Part shown: piece by piece, positions 33,790 through 40,938 of the stretch
How positions within the stretch are numbered: the stretch's first letter is position 1
How the letters are laid out: each line of letters begins with the position of its first letter
Assembly (NCBI RefSeq): GCF_025452195.1
Contig: NZ_CP104971.1
Span: forward strand, 62,001-126,000
Source of the DNA: Phyllobacterium zundukense
GTDB taxonomy: Bacteria; Pseudomonadota; Alphaproteobacteria; Rhizobiales; Rhizobiaceae
Reading direction: 5' to 3'
Length of the DNA: 64,000 nucleotides
Program-made: the position numbers and the translations under genes
Notes under the pieces: model-generated
Seen by the model: the letters and a program-made list of their open reading frames with translations, nothing else
Told to the model about the DNA's origin: nothing
Databases searched by the model: none

Positions 33790-33830
33790 AGCCCGATCTA
33801 CCGGAACGCAAATAACCGATAGATCGGGCT
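33790..33830. repeat. Long hairpin, copy 1
   Basis: Arms AGCCCGATCTACCGG and CCGATAGATCGGGCT pair over 15 bp with one wobble. A closely similar sequence lies 305 bp downstream at 34095-34134 in the same orientation. Confidence 0.65.
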
Positions 33831-34094
33831 CAAAGTCGCTGACGCGTGAAAAAGAAGCGGTGTGCTCTTCGTCAGCCTTTCATCGCCAATCAGGGGGCTG
33901 TGGCGTGGAACCGCCTTTCGAATGTTTCCTTCGATTGCGGAATGCCACGGCCTTACTCCTATCAACTGTTGGAAGATTGGAGTGAGGTCCTTCCGCCTAG
34001 GTTCCGCAGGGAAGCTACGGTGAAGCCTGATTCGGGTAAATAACTACATCGATCTAATTTTGATCGTCGCGTGAACGCAAACAGCGAACGACAA

Positions 34095-34134
34095 AGCCCG
34101 ATCTATCAGAACGCCAATACCGATAGACCAGGCT
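34095..34134. repeat. Long hairpin, copy 2
   Basis: Nearly the same sequence as 33790-33830 (shared AAAGCCCGATCTA, GAACGC, CCGATAGA). Two stem positions are mismatched here. It lies about 70 bp before the holin-like gene. Confidence 0.6.
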
Positions 34135-34200
34135 TCTGCTGAACAATTGGGCATCTTCAGCACCTCAATCATACGCCAATCCACAAACAAGGAAATGACC

Positions 34201-34524
34201 ATGCGTCTCATAGACGAGTGGCGAACTGTGCTGCGCAAAGCGTGGTCAGTGCGCTTGATGCTGCTTGCCGGTGCGTTGTCCGGCATTGAGGCCGCTCTTC
34301 CGTTGCTCGACGGCCTTCTCCCAATCCCGCAGCGCCTGTTTGCCGTGCTGACCCTCTTCGCGGTCGCCGCTGCCTTCGTTGCCCGCCTCATCGCTCAAAA
34401 CAATCTGAAAGGTAATGAAGATGCCAATCAACAAGATCAGGTCAAGCAGCCGCGCAAAGGCCGCCATAGCCGCAGTTATTTTATCCGCTTCTGCCAGTGG
34501 CTGGTTAGCGTTTTTCTCCCCTGA
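34201..34524 (+). CDS. Putative phage holin
   Basis: A 107-residue protein with two membrane segments (about residues 17-35, VRLMLLAGALSGIEAALPLL; and 46-64, RLFAVLTLFAVAAAFVARLI) and a charged C-terminus. This matches small holin-like proteins of rhizobial phages. ATG 34201 has an AAGGA ribosome-binding site at good spacing; ATG 34195 is too close to it. The 3' end overlaps the endolysin gene by 110 bases in another frame. Role: pore formation that triggers lysis. The call rests on topology and position in the lysis cassette. Confidence 0.7.
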   Translation: MRLIDEWRTVLRKAWSVRLMLLAGALSGIEAALPLLDGLLPIPQRLFAVLTLFAVAAAFVARLIAQNNLKGNEDANQQDQVKQPRKGRHSRSYFIRFCQWLVSVFLP

Positions 34525-35053
34525 ACGGATCACCCCGGCAAGTGTCCATACCGCGATCGAGCAGGGCATCACGCCTCCGGCGGTTGAACTTGCGGTCAAC
34601 AAGCTGATCATTCCGTGGGAAGGCCTGGTTCTCCAATCCCATTGGGACAGCTTCGCCAAGATCTGGGACATCTGCTACGGCGAGACCCGGATCAACGGCA
34701 AGCCTGTCACAGCCGGCATGAGTTTCACGCCGGCCGAGTGCCTGGCAATGCTGAAGGTCCGTATCATCAATGACTATTACCTTCCGCTGGTTGACGGTGT
34801 GAAAGGCTATGTCGAGGCGCCTGTATCGGTTCAGGCATCGTTGCTCTCCGGTGCCTACAACTTTGGTGTTTTCGCGGCCAAACGATCGACAGCGGCGAGG
34901 CTCACCACGGCAGGCAAATTTCGACAAGCCTGTGAAGCCCAGACGGCGTTCAACCGCGCCGGCGGTCGCATTGTCAATGGCCTGGTCCTGCGTCGTGAGA
35001 TGGGTGACAAGCAGCGCCTTGGTGAAGCTGAACTCTGCGTATCGGGGCTTTAG
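34415..35053 (+). CDS. Phage endolysin (glycoside hydrolase family 24 lysozyme), signal-anchor type
   Basis: A 212-residue muramidase that cleaves the glycan of peptidoglycan. Residues about 13-35 (AKAAIAAVILSASASGWLAF) form a weakly hydrophobic, Ala/Ser-rich N-terminal segment typical of signal-arrest-release endolysins. The catalytic triad pattern is visible: E69 in PWEGL, D78 in SHWDS, and T91 in ICYGET, the usual GYGHT position. A typical YNFGVF motif is at about 147-152. The holin gene overlaps upstream; the spanin gene starts 3 bases after the stop. Confidence 0.88.
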   Translation: MKMPINKIRSSSRAKAAIAAVILSASASGWLAFFSPERITPASVHTAIEQGITPPAVELAVNKLIIPWEGLVLQSHWDSFAKIWDICYGETRINGKPVTAGMSFTPAECLAMLKVRIINDYYLPLVDGVKGYVEAPVSVQASLLSGAYNFGVFAAKRSTAARLTTAGKFRQACEAQTAFNRAGGRIVNGLVLRREMGDKQRLGEAELCVSGL

Positions 35054-35056
35054 CTG

Positions 35057-35488
35057 ATGGGTATCCTCGAATCCATCAGAGCCGCCGCATATGGCGCGCT
35101 AGGCGCTGCAGCGTCCTTTCTCCTCATGCTTGGCATTTATGAGGGTGTGCCTCTCGTACGGGACATTCCTTACATCGGTTCCATCCCGATCATTGGCCAA
35201 CTCGCAACGGGCAGGGTGGCAACGGAGTCGGCCAAGGCAGCAACAGCAGCTCGGGCCGGTTACGTCGAGCTGTCTGAAAAGACCGCCCTACAGGCACAGC
35301 TTGCCGAGGAGAGGCGATCGCGCCTTCGGGCATCCCAACTCTATGACGAAGCACAGAAACGCGCCACGGCAGCGGCGCAGGCAAACAGGATTGCAAATGA
35401 AAAGCTCCAGAAAGACATCAATAAGGATACCGGCGCTGATGGTGCTGTTTGGGGCGCTGATGATCTCGACTGGTTGTCAAACCACTGA
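35057..35488 (+). CDS. Putative inner-membrane spanin (Rz-like)
   Basis: A 143-residue protein with an N-terminal membrane helix (AAYGALGAAASFLLMLGIYE, about 9-28), then a long charged coiled-coil region (TALQAQLAEERRSRLRASQL, then KRATAAAQANRIANEKLQ). This is the layout of Rz inner-membrane spanins, which with Rz1 fuse inner and outer membranes at the end of lysis. It starts right after the endolysin, and its 3' end overlaps the Rz1-like gene in another frame, the classical arrangement. Confidence 0.78.
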   Translation: MGILESIRAAAYGALGAAASFLLMLGIYEGVPLVRDIPYIGSIPIIGQLATGRVATESAKAATAARAGYVELSEKTALQAQLAEERRSRLRASQLYDEAQKRATAAAQANRIANEKLQKDINKDTGADGAVWGADDLDWLSNH

Positions 35489-35717
35489 AGAGAAGCAAAC
35501 GGCAAGGGTGACCGCTGCCGCCCAGGCCATCGGCATCATGCGGGCTGAACCGATCCGCCCGCCGCTGCCACCCGAATGTCGCGAGCATATGGGCCGCGTC
35601 ATCCCCAAACTCGGCGAGAAAGCTCGCTGGACACAGAAACGTTGGGAATACAGCGCAGATCAGGTCGATGCAAAGATCGATCGATGCGCGCAGTTCCATG
35701 ACGATCAAGCATCGTAA
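35397..35717 (+). CDS. Putative outer-membrane spanin lipoprotein (Rz1-like)
   Basis: A 106-residue frame from ATG 35397, inside the 3' end of the Rz-like gene (92-base overlap, different frame). A lipoprotein signal is present: basic MKSSRKTSIR, hydrophobic core, then ISTGC with the acylated cysteine at about residue 25. A proline-rich piece (PIRPPLPPE) follows, as in Rz1 proteins. The frame extends further upstream without a better start. Confidence 0.72.
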   Translation: MKSSRKTSIRIPALMVLFGALMISTGCQTTEEKQTARVTAAAQAIGIMRAEPIRPPLPPECREHMGRVIPKLGEKARWTQKRWEYSADQVDAKIDRCAQFHDDQAS

Positions 35718-35736
35718 GCGCAGGCGCAGATAGGGC

Positions 35737-36018
35737 ATGGCTATGGATAAAGATGCAATCGCGGTTCAGCGCTGGATCGAGCTGCCTGACAAAACCAAGC
35801 GCTTCTTTGAGCAACTTGAAGCGCAGAACATAGAAACCCTCGAAGTCGTCGCAGATGCGCCAGCGGAAGATGTCACGGAAATATTCGTGATGGTCCGCAA
35901 TGCCAAGGTGATCGGCAAATTCTTCAAATGGCTCATCGTCGGCGTCCTCGGGATATTCCTCGGAACAATCATGTTCTGGGAAGGAATGTTGAAGGTGCTT
36001 GCATGGTTCAAGATCTGA
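35737..36018 (+). CDS. Small membrane protein in the lysis cassette
   Basis: A 93-residue protein: a helical soluble N-terminus (KTKRFFEQLEAQNIETLEVV) and one or two membrane segments near the C-terminus (FFKWLIVGVLGIFLGTIMFW). It lies 19 bases after the spanin pair, and its 3' end overlaps the next gene by 16 bases, so the block is probably one transcript. It could be a second holin or antiholin; no family is recognised. Confidence 0.6.
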   Translation: MAMDKDAIAVQRWIELPDKTKRFFEQLEAQNIETLEVVADAPAEDVTEIFVMVRNAKVIGKFFKWLIVGVLGIFLGTIMFWEGMLKVLAWFKI

Positions 36019-36488
36019 AATCAATGAGCGTATGGGCAAAGGGTGTCATGGCGCTCTTTGCGGCGTTTGCCTTCTATGGTGCTATAAGTCTCGGGATCAT
36101 GGTTGCTGACCGGCATCCGCCTATCTCGTATGTCAGCGCCGCGGCCATAGGGTCAGAAGTGTCGCAAGGCGGTTCCATCGATATTGAATATGAGGTTATC
36201 CGATCGCGGATATGCCTGTCGGTCCTGAAGCGGTGGCTTGTGGATTCAGCCGGCGACCGTCACGCGATCACGAACTACACGGTCGGGACAGGAACCCGGA
36301 AGGGCAGGGAGACGTATCGGCGCTCGATCACTATCCCAGACAATGCCGCCGTTGGCAGGGCTCACTACGAAGTGAGCATCGAATACACCTGCAACTTGGT
36401 TCAAAGGCTCGGCTGGCCGGTAAAGCTTACGTCGCCGCCGATCTATTTCGAGATAACGCCCGGCGTGACTGTTGTTCCGTTCAGCTAA
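36003..36488 (+). CDS. Membrane-anchored protein of the phage block
   Basis: A 161-residue protein from ATG 36003. One N-terminal membrane helix (VMALFAAFAFYGAISLGIMV, about 15-34) is followed by an extracytoplasmic part rich in strands (ISYVSAAAIGSEVSQGGSID, then HYEVSIEYTCNLVQRLGWPV) with two cysteines. It is the last gene of the lysis-block transcript. Function unknown. Confidence 0.6.
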   Translation: MVQDLKSMSVWAKGVMALFAAFAFYGAISLGIMVADRHPPISYVSAAAIGSEVSQGGSIDIEYEVIRSRICLSVLKRWLVDSAGDRHAITNYTVGTGTRKGRETYRRSITIPDNAAVGRAHYEVSIEYTCNLVQRLGWPVKLTSPPIYFEITPGVTVVPFS

Positions 36489-36569
36489 CAATCGCCCTGC
36501 CGGTCAGGGCTGCCGGGAAAGGGGCTTTGTTTCATCACTGCCCGAGTAGAAAGCTTGTCTCTATGGCAG

Positions 36570-36791
36570 CTAATCGGTTCCCGCTGGGCGTTCTGTCGTG
36601 CCCCTTTGTATTGCATCTTGGCGATTTAGGAGATCGACCAAATCTTCGGCCCGCTCTCGGGACATGTCGATAGTGAAGAAGGCGTTGACCAGAGTTGGAT
36701 AGCCGCTGACCGAGTCATAGACGGACCACCTTCCATCGCTTTGCTGCTTGGCTTCGTACCTTATATATGCCGTCCCCACCATATAGGTCAC
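36570..36791 (-). CDS. Small hypothetical protein
   Basis: A 73-residue product; GTG 36791 or ATG 36782 could be the start. The sequence looks genuine (AKQQSDGRWSVYDSVSGYPT, then DMSRERAEDLVDLLNRQDAI) and resembles small soluble proteins frequent on rhizobial plasmids and islands. No domain name is assigned. Confidence 0.55.
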   Translation of the reverse strand: MTYMVGTAYIRYEAKQQSDGRWSVYDSVSGYPTLVNAFFTIDMSRERAEDLVDLLNRQDAIQRGTTERPAGTD

Positions 36792-36830
36792 GAGCGGTCT
36801 GAGGTCATTTTGTATCAGCCCTGCGCTGGT

Positions 36831-36980
36831 TCAGGGAACGTTGGCTGCCAAGCGTTCCAGGTGTAAGAACCAGCCAATCGCGATAGCGATGGCAAGCGCA
36901 GCAAAGAATGCCAAGCCGTAGAGGAAGTAGGGCAGGCCGTTCCGCCCTTTTTCCGGATCGTCCTCAAAATGTATTCGCAT
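36831..36980 (-). CDS. Small membrane protein
   Basis: A 49-residue protein from ATG 36980 with a strong AAGGAG ribosome-binding site. A charged start (MRIHFEDDPEKGRNG) is followed by a membrane helix (YGLAFFAALAIAIAIGWFLH). It begins 4 bases after the stop of the zinc-ribbon gene upstream, so the two form an operon. Confidence 0.6.
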   Translation of the reverse strand: MRIHFEDDPEKGRNGLPYFLYGLAFFAALAIAIAIGWFLHLERLAANVP

Positions 36981-36984
36981 GGGA

Positions 36985-37197
36985 TCACTCCTTTCGAATG
37001 ATCTGACCGTCATGCATTTCAAAAATGCCATGCTGTCCGCCTTGCTGGTTAAAATCGAGTTCGAGCTCATCCCAGCGGCCGAGGAGATCCCCGCATGAAC
37101 TGCAACAAATCAGGGTGTGGCCCTGAACGCCTTCAGGGATTTCCAAATAGATCGTACCGCAGGCCTTGCAGTCCAGTTTGTGATCCAAGCGTTGCAT
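36985..37197 (-). CDS. Small zinc-ribbon protein
   Basis: A 70-residue protein from ATG 37197, preceded by GGAGGTG. Two CxxC knuckles (LDCKACGTIY and CCSSCGDLL) spaced by 22 residues fit a zinc ribbon. The rest is acidic and hydrophilic. It could bind nucleic acid or protein; role unknown. First gene of a two-gene operon with the small membrane protein at 36831. Confidence 0.65.
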   Translation of the reverse strand: MQRLDHKLDCKACGTIYLEIPEGVQGHTLICCSSCGDLLGRWDELELDFNQQGGQHGIFEMHDGQIIRKE

Positions 37198-37257
37198 TGT
37201 GACACCTCCGCCAATGAGAATACTCTCTGGTCGGTGGCAAGTCCATTTGATACATGG

Positions 37258-37299
37258 CGCGCCTCTCTGTCCTTCTGGATGGGGAGGCGCGTTTTGTTT
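37258..37299 (+). terminator. Terminator-like hairpin
   Basis: CGCGCCTC (37258-37265) pairs with GAGGCGCG (37284-37291), followed by TTTTGTTT. It points along the plus strand although the nearest genes are on the minus strand, so it would stop transcripts entering from the left or lie in the upstream region of the zinc-ribbon operon. Confidence 0.55.
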
Positions 37300-37332
37300 A
37301 TGTTTTGCATAATTCAGCATCTACGGCTGGCT

Positions 37333-37548
37333 TCAAGACAGGTACTGCATGTCGGCTGCTTTGGCCGCGATCATATCTTCGTCTCGAAGTCCGTCATCGA
37401 ATAACCTCATGACAGTTCGCGCGATACGATTGGCATCTATATGGGAATATGGACAACGATCAAGCAGAACCGAGGCTTTCGCGTGAGCCCGCTGGATAAT
37501 AATCCAATCGGAGGGCGAATGTATCGTTGCACTGAGTAAATGAAGCAT
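37333..37548 (-). CDS. Small hypothetical protein
   Basis: A product of about 71 residues from ATG 37548. The C-terminal half (DANRIARTVMRLFDDGLRDE, then MIAAKAAD) recalls a family of short rhizobial proteins with the same ANRIARTVM..FD segment. It is upstream of the zinc-ribbon pair on the same strand. Function unknown. Confidence 0.55.
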   Translation of the reverse strand: MLHLLSATIHSPSDWIIIQRAHAKASVLLDRCPYSHIDANRIARTVMRLFDDGLRDEDMIAAKAADMQYLS

Positions 37549-37715
37549 ACTCGATCTCCCAGTTAAAAGCGGGAGCACAGAGTGTCTCTCAAGCGCCAAT
37601 AGCCAAGCTATGCATGTTCCCGGCGCTAGCTTTTGTATATACATCATTGGTGGCCGAGTCGACAGTCAATCATTCTTTCAAGCGTGTGCTGCCCCGGTAG
37701 TGTGGATCCGCAAGA

Positions 37716-38023
37716 TTACGCTCTGCGTCGCGGCTTGCTCTTGTGCCACCGTGTCAGCTTTCCCGTAGGCGGTGGCCGCTCCGGCTCATCCACATAATTG
37801 CCGGCTTCCTTGGCCGCCTGGATGAATGCAAAGCGTGCCGATCCGGGTGAGAGGTTCCCTTCCAAACAGGCTAGCAGGGCGTGTTTCGCAGCGGTCAGTA
37901 TTTCGCTTTGCTCGATCGGCCAATCTGTGAGAATCATTTCTGCGGCCTGAAGTGCCGAGGTGATGACGCGCATCCGGCCCGGGCTGTCATGATGCGAACT
38001 TCTTTGAAGTATCGTTCTTCCAT
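37716..38023 (-). pseudogene. DUF982 gene, apparently frameshifted near its start
   Basis: ATG 38023 opens a frame (MEERYFKEVRIMTARAG) that looks like a DUF982 N-terminus but moves out of frame. The rest (RVITSALQAAEMILTDWPIE, then ARFAFIQAAKEAGNYVDEPE) reads in the next frame from about 37973 to the stop at 37716. A one-base indel in the GCCCGGGCCGG run (about 37978) explains this. Translation from ATG 37973 could still give an 85-residue protein lacking the first strand. Confidence 0.62.
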
Positions 38024-38080
38024 CGCGGCCAAGCGACTCCCCTTAGACTCAGTTCCGAACGGCCGGATAATCAAATTTCA

Positions 38081-38248
38081 TTATCCGCCCTTTGCCTTGG
38101 CGTAAGCATTTGAACCTGGCTTCCATCCGTTCGGGTTCAATCCCGCGCCGCCGCCCTTGCCGGAGGGATATTCGAGATAGCGCGCCAGAAAGAAGCAACC
38201 GGCGATTTCCGCGACGGCGGCGCCGGCATAAACGAGAATCGTCAACAT
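38081..38248 (-). CDS. Small protein with a YnfA-like N-terminal helix
   Basis: A 55-residue frame from ATG 38248. The first 22 residues (LTILVYAGAAVAEIAGCFFL) match the first helix of YnfA/UPF0060 small multidrug-resistance-like membrane proteins (AEIAGCF). The remainder (GLNPNGWKPGSNAYAKAKGG) does not, and normal YnfA has four helices in about 108 residues. It may be a truncated, re-ended copy or a separate short protein. The stop lies in a GGATAAT/ATTATCC hairpin. Confidence 0.42.
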   Translation of the reverse strand: MLTILVYAGAAVAEIAGCFFLARYLEYPSGKGGGAGLNPNGWKPGSNAYAKAKGG

Positions 38249-38404
38249 GGCTCACATCTATGGATGGTTCCGCAGTGCGGGCTAGAGGCATCGCCAACTG
38301 CATCGGCCATTGCGGAACATTCTTTTCTCCACCAAGCGGCTTGACCGAATACTGAAAGTGACGCTACCGTTATTGTTGGTAATATCTCGGTTCAACGGAG
38401 TACG

Positions 38405-38902
38405 GTGATGCCCAGTGTCGACGACTTTGCCCAACAGAACCCCACTCTGAGCGCGGGTGAAGCCGCCGCACCACCCAGTGCCGATGACCTAAAGCTTCCG
38501 GTTGAAATAATCGAAATTTTGCCGGAAGCAGTGAATTTCGCTTACGCGGGAATCGTATACTCAGTCGCTCGCAACCGAGTTTCTGACATTTCGGTCATCC
38601 CCCGTAGCCTCGATAACCTGCCCAGCCCGCCATACGCTATCCTGACCATCAGTCATGGCACCCAGTTGACCACAATACATTCCATCGCTGCTTCGGATTT
38701 GGTCGGAGCCGTTCCGTTCAGCATGCTGGGCAATATGGAACCGAAAGCGTGCAGCAAGGGCCCGAGCGAGCGCGAGATCGCTTGGATTTCGAAGACTGGG
38801 TATGTGTCTCGGGGCGACGTTGCTTTCTCGAGCAATAGCGGGACGAGGAGTGGCGGATCTTACGATGACTCCGGGATTGATGATTGGTGCCACGCGGTCT
38901 AA
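38405..38902 (+). CDS. Candidate precursor peptide for an ATP-grasp ligase (RiPP-like)
   Basis: A protein of about 165 residues (GTG 38405 or ATG 38408, GGAG upstream). It has no known domain. The first half contains a proline/acid-rich leader-like region (AGEAAAPPSADDLKLPVEII) and a small strand-rich part. The C-terminus is rich in Ser/Thr/Gly/Asp (SSNSGTRSGGSYDDSGIDDW), which would suit ester or amide crosslinking as in graspetides. It ends 9 bases before the ATP-grasp ligase gene. The precursor role is inferred from that pairing and composition; 165 residues is long for a graspetide precursor, so a separate partner protein is an alternative. Confidence 0.5.
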   Translation: MMPSVDDFAQQNPTLSAGEAAAPPSADDLKLPVEIIEILPEAVNFAYAGIVYSVARNRVSDISVIPRSLDNLPSPPYAILTISHGTQLTTIHSIAASDLVGAVPFSMLGNMEPKACSKGPSEREIAWISKTGYVSRGDVAFSSNSGTRSGGSYDDSGIDDWCHAV

Positions 38903-38911
38903 CGACGATCA

Positions 38912-39886
38912 ATGGGCACTGCAGTAATCGTAGCGCACTCCGATGATTTACATGCTCACGCTGTCAAGGTCGCGACCGAGCAGCTCGGCGGGAATGCATA
39001 CATTCTCGACGTCCAAGAATTTACGAGTTCGTATGACTTGCTCGCGACCGTAGGCAAAGGTGGTTTTGACCTTCAAGTCTTAGACCGTCGAGGGGCTGCT
39101 GAATCGTTACAGCTTGCCGACATTGCCGGGCTATGGTGGCGGAGAACCGCATACCCTATTAGTATTTCCAACGAGCGCGCAAAGACAAGTGCCGAGCGCT
39201 CAAAGACAAGTCCGCTCTCGGTAGCTCATACAGAGCGCCAGGTAGCAATTACAGGAACTCTTCACGGACTGGTTGCGAACTCTTTCAATGACCCGGGCAA
39301 GAGCCTGCTGGCTGCGTATAAGCCTGCTCAGTTAACGCGTGCCCAGGCATTGGGATTGCGAGTTCCCGAGACGCTCATAACTAACGACCCTGTCGCCGTC
39401 AAAAATTTTCACGAAAGAATGGGTGGTGAAACAATCTACAAGATGTTTCACAGCCCTCGCGTGGGCATATATCCAACTCGACGCCTTCGGACTGAGGACC
39501 TCGAGTCGATCGACAGATTGATTACATGCCCGGCAATCTTCCAGGAGCGGATCAGGGGCGAATTCGACATTCGTGCCACAGTCGTAGGCGACAGGGTTTT
39601 TGCTGCGCGAATCATTTTCGACCCTTTGGAGGATGTGACTGACACACGATTCGTGGAGACGGAGGTCACCCCCTGGACTTTGCCCGCCGACGTGGAGGAG
39701 GCCCTGATTCAGATGGTGGCGGATTTCGGGCTCGTCTACAGTGCTGTCGATATGCGTTACTCCGATGATTTAGGATACGTCTTCTTCGAGTCGAACCCCG
39801 AGGGGCAATATCTTTGGCTGGAGATCGAGGCGAACTTAGAGATAAGCCATGCGATCGCCAGTAGACTGTTGCGCAAGAACTGCTGA
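38912..39886 (+). CDS. ATP-grasp ligase of the MvdC/MvdD (graspetide maturase) type
   Basis: A 324-residue ATP-grasp enzyme. The N-terminal third (about 1-105) is the pre-ATP-grasp part with a WWRR motif at about 71-75, seen in MvdD-like proteins. The central domain includes the ATP-binding lysine region (AAYKPAQLTRAQALGLRVPE; then GGETIYKMF). The C-terminal core carries metal ligands in FFESNPEGQYLWLE (about 291-304), then ISHAIASRLL, the signature of MvdC/MvdD RiPP maturases that form omega-ester or omega-amide bonds between side chains. It is directly downstream of the candidate precursor. No transporter or protease is adjacent. Confidence 0.82.
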   Translation: MGTAVIVAHSDDLHAHAVKVATEQLGGNAYILDVQEFTSSYDLLATVGKGGFDLQVLDRRGAAESLQLADIAGLWWRRTAYPISISNERAKTSAERSKTSPLSVAHTERQVAITGTLHGLVANSFNDPGKSLLAAYKPAQLTRAQALGLRVPETLITNDPVAVKNFHERMGGETIYKMFHSPRVGIYPTRRLRTEDLESIDRLITCPAIFQERIRGEFDIRATVVGDRVFAARIIFDPLEDVTDTRFVETEVTPWTLPADVEEALIQMVADFGLVYSAVDMRYSDDLGYVFFESNPEGQYLWLEIEANLEISHAIASRLLRKNC

Positions 39887-40168
39887 GGCCCCTACCTAAC
39901 CCCAAGATGGTCTACTCACGTTTGATATTGAACCGAATTTCGCCCCAGAGCTTGAAACGACGCATGAGGACGAAACCATAGACGCACACCGATAAAGCCA
40001 ACAGGCGAGTGGCAAAAATCCAGGCGTCGCGAGCTTCGCAGGAATATCCGAACCATTGGCCTTGATCGAGGATGTGGAGTGGTTCCAATGATATTTCCTT
40101 GTGCCAAAACGCTAAAGATGCCAGGAAGGTTGGCGACAATTCAAGACAAAGCTATCTTCCTCTCTTAT

Positions 40169-40843
40169 TCATAATAGCAACGGCTGTTCTTCCTCTGCCT
40201 TCGGCTGTGGCAAAACAATCAGTTCATTATCGGGCAGGGGTCTTTGCAGTTGCAGCGCTTCCTCGGCCGGCGCATTCATCCAGATGTCTATTTCCTCGGA
40301 TGTACGCAAAATGACCGGCATTGCCTGTTCATGGATCGGTTTGACCACGGCATTCGGGGAGGTCGTCAGAAACGCGAAGATGTCGGCTTGAACGGGCCCT
40401 TCCTTCTTTTTCCGCACGCTGTACCAGCTCGTCCAGATGCCAGCGAACCAGAACAGCGGTTTGTCCTCGTTGAGGGCAAACCAGTACAGTGGCTTCTTCT
40501 TCGTCACCGGATCCGGAACCTTGCCGTATTCGGAGAAGCTTGTCGCAGGAACAACGCAACGGTTTGCCGGGCCAAGCCAGGCTTGCCAGTGTGGTGATTT
40601 GACGTTGCGGATATTGGTTACACCGTAATCGACTTCGCCTTTCAGAAACTGCGGCGGCGTCGGCATGCCCCAGCGGGCAATTGCCAACTCGCGGTCGCCA
40701 TTGGCGTCCTTGCGGCCTATCGGTGCCGGATAGTCGGGAAAGACATCCATCTGCGGTGTCAGCCGGTTGGTCAGGTCATTGATCGGCAAGAAGAGTTGCC
40801 GCATCGCTTCATGGGTTGTTGTGGCATTGTATAGATTGCACAT
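40169..40843 (-). CDS. SRAP/YedK-family abasic-site-processing protein
   Basis: A 224-residue SOS-response-associated peptidase-domain protein of the YedK/HMCES family, which crosslinks to abasic sites in single-stranded DNA through its Cys2. The catalytic Cys is present right after the start Met (MCNLYN). Other family marks are ARWGMPTPP (about 72), NIRNVKSPHW (about 92-101), RCVVPATSFSEY with the key Glu (about 109-120), FAGIW, and the conserved His in KPIHEQAMPVIL (about 170). Two LexA boxes lie upstream, so induction by DNA damage is expected. Confidence 0.92.
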   Translation of the reverse strand: MCNLYNATTTHEAMRQLFLPINDLTNRLTPQMDVFPDYPAPIGRKDANGDRELAIARWGMPTPPQFLKGEVDYGVTNIRNVKSPHWQAWLGPANRCVVPATSFSEYGKVPDPVTKKKPLYWFALNEDKPLFWFAGIWTSWYSVRKKKEGPVQADIFAFLTTSPNAVVKPIHEQAMPVILRTSEEIDIWMNAPAEEALQLQRPLPDNELIVLPQPKAEEEQPLLL

Positions 40844-40859
40844 GACCCTAAAGATAATC

Positions 40860-40874
40860 GTTCATCGGACGTTC
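40860..40874 (-). promoter_or_regulatory. LexA box upstream of the SRAP gene
   Basis: GAAC-GTCCGAT-GAAC on the minus strand, an exact alphaproteobacterial LexA box (GAAC-N7-GAAC), 17 bases before the SRAP start codon. Confidence 0.72.
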
Positions 40875-40921
40875 GCAAGCCGCGTACTGCGGCGTCTTCG
40901 ATCTTGACGGCCTCGCATCAT

Positions 40922-40936
40922 GTTCCCATTTTGTTC
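40922..40936 (+). promoter_or_regulatory. LexA box upstream of the zinc-ribbon gene
   Basis: GTTC-CCATTTT-GTTC, exact GTTC-N7-GTTC spacing. It ends 2 bases before the ATG at 40939 and lies 79 bases from the SRAP start, in the divergent promoter region. Confidence 0.7.
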
Positions 40937-40938
40937 TC

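Larger units (their letters stand above)
33411..34200. other. Structured non-coding stretch before the lysis genes
   Basis: About 790 bases with no convincing gene but several hairpins: GAGCCC/GGGCTC at 33564-33590, a perfect 10-bp stem at 33681-33712, and a duplicated long hairpin at 33790-33830 and 34095-34134. A plus-strand frame at 33615-33815 spans two hairpins and lacks family-like sequence. This may be an untranslated regulatory or small-RNA region. Confidence 0.45.

Noticed and set aside
33615..33815. A 66-codon frame before the lysis genes
   Set aside because: It spans two strong hairpins and has no recognisable protein features.
39912..40139. Small minus-strand frame with one possible membrane helix
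   Set aside because: Only a TTG start, no ribosome-binding site and no family resemblance; it may be real but is not supported.
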